64,000 nt of DNA from an uncultured Acidobacteriota bacterium (GTDB taxonomy: Bacteria > Acidobacteriota > CAIWXX01), in contig CAIWXX010000024.1 of the NCBI GenBank assembly GCA_903916735.1, positions 62,001 to 126,000 of the forward strand, given 5' to 3'. The notes below the pieces were generated by a model. The model ran no database searches. It was not told the DNA's origin and was given only the letters and a program-made list of their open reading frames with translations. Shown piece by piece: positions 63,598 through 64,000 of this stretch. The first letter of the stretch is position 1; the number at the start of each line of letters is the position of its first letter. The position numbers and the translations under genes were made by a program.

Positions 63598-64000
63598 TCA
63601 CCTCGTATTGTTGGACGCGCCTTCGGCAAACCACGCATCCAGAATTTTCCTGACGCGCGCGAGCGAATCGGGGTGCCGCAAGACGACCACTTCGGCGCCC
63701 GCTTCGATAAGAGACCATGCGGTGGCGACCTCCCAGTTGATCCCGCGCGTTTCCTGATCGCCCCATCGCGGCTCCTGCCGTTCAGAAACTTTCACCTCTT
63801 TCACCTTCCAGACCTCTTCCCCGACCAGGCAGATCATCGGCGAGTTCAGCATCTGGTCGCCGCCCAAAGCCGCAAGGCGAATCCGTTCCATGACGGAATA
63901 GGTGTATTCGAGGCCGTAGCCGAGGCCTCCGGTTAGCGGGTCGATCAACACGCGATCGAGATTGATATTCACATCAGAGAGAAGAATGTCGACCTGTTTC
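63598..64000 (-). CDS. acsD: corrinoid iron-sulphur protein small subunit (AcsD/CdhD), 5' truncated by window
   Basis: The C-terminal ~133 residues of the delta subunit, partner of AcsC. The reading RVLIDPLTGGLGYGLEYTYSVMERIRLAALGGDQMLNSPMICLVGEEVWKVKE is the strongly conserved end of the family's TIM barrel. The frame stays open to the window edge, so the 5' part lies beyond 64000. Other genes of the Wood-Ljungdahl carbonyl branch (acsA, acsB, acsE) would be expected further upstream on this strand. Confidence 0.93.
   Translation of the reverse strand, partial: KQVDILLSDVNINLDRVLIDPLTGGLGYGLEYTYSVMERIRLAALGGDQMLNSPMICLVGEEVWKVKEVKVSERQEPRWGDQETRGINWEVATAWSLIEAGAEVVVLRHPDSLARVRKILDAWFAEGASNNTR

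Noticed and set aside
1-64000. CRISPR arrays, replication origin, rRNA genes, prophage structural genes or a stop-codon reassignment.
   Set aside because: No regularly spaced repeats, DnaA-box clusters, rRNA sequence or phage genes were seen, and broken genes carry TAA, TAG and TGA alike.

Overview
The window looks like chromosomal DNA of an anaerobic, Gram-negative bacterium from a poorly cultured lineage. I cannot fix the phylum. Three things point towards Acidobacteriota, Aminicenantes, Planctomycetota or similar groups: the ybeY-corC-era-recO type gene order, a Ser/Thr kinase with a TPR tail, and a corrinoid/acetyl-CoA pathway operon (acsD-acsC-RACo). Genes lie on both strands with generous intergenic spacing, and broken genes are unusually common.

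Layout. 0-3.7 kb holds housekeeping genes (corC, era, recO) and a tRNA-Ala(GGC). 4-7.5 kb is a large membrane Ser/Thr kinase with TPR repeats. 7.9-9.1 kb is a frameshifted secreted protein followed by an IS701-like transposase remnant. 9.1-14.9 kb is a signalling block on the minus strand: a hybrid histidine-kinase-like protein without its phospho-accepting His, a HEAT-like protein, and an HD-domain protein that shares an N-terminal module with it. 15-17 kb is htpG. 17.4-25.5 kb holds a broken oxidoreductase, an SHMT-like enzyme, a membrane glycosyltransferase, an acylating aldehyde dehydrogenase, a 55-residue membrane protein and a DsbB-like/propeller fusion. 25.7-31.5 kb carries a YdeI-like protein, a double-FHA zinc-ribbon protein with a zinc-ribbon membrane neighbour, a VanX-like lipoprotein, a REC-DUF4388 regulator and a small secreted protein.

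31.6-51 kb is an accessory zone rich in secreted proteins and decay. It contains an FG-GAP/beta-helix protein, a BNR-propeller pseudogene cut by an IS1634-like remnant, a C10 cysteine peptidase, two same-orientation IS91-like remnants bracketing a beta-helix/phosphoesterase fusion and a decayed VapBC pair, an intact ada, an M3 peptidase pseudogene that lost its zinc site, a DUF4143 ATPase with an amber codon near its start, and an S10 peptidase broken by one ochre codon.

51-58.6 kb appears GC-richer by eye. It carries a subtilisin/P-domain protease, a GTPase-DUF697 membrane protein, a third IS91-like fragment and an oligopeptide-binding lipoprotein, and it is bracketed by two related copies of an intergenic element. 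Each copy contains a TACTAC-N4-GTAGTA dyad; the second copy precedes a seven-repeat HAF protein. 60.4-64 kb is the acsD-acsC-RACo operon of the Wood-Ljungdahl pathway, running off the window edge.

Together the genes suggest an acetyl-CoA-pathway anaerobe that secretes peptidases, imports peptides and makes or uses acetaldehyde. All assignments are by reading protein motifs; no database search was possible.
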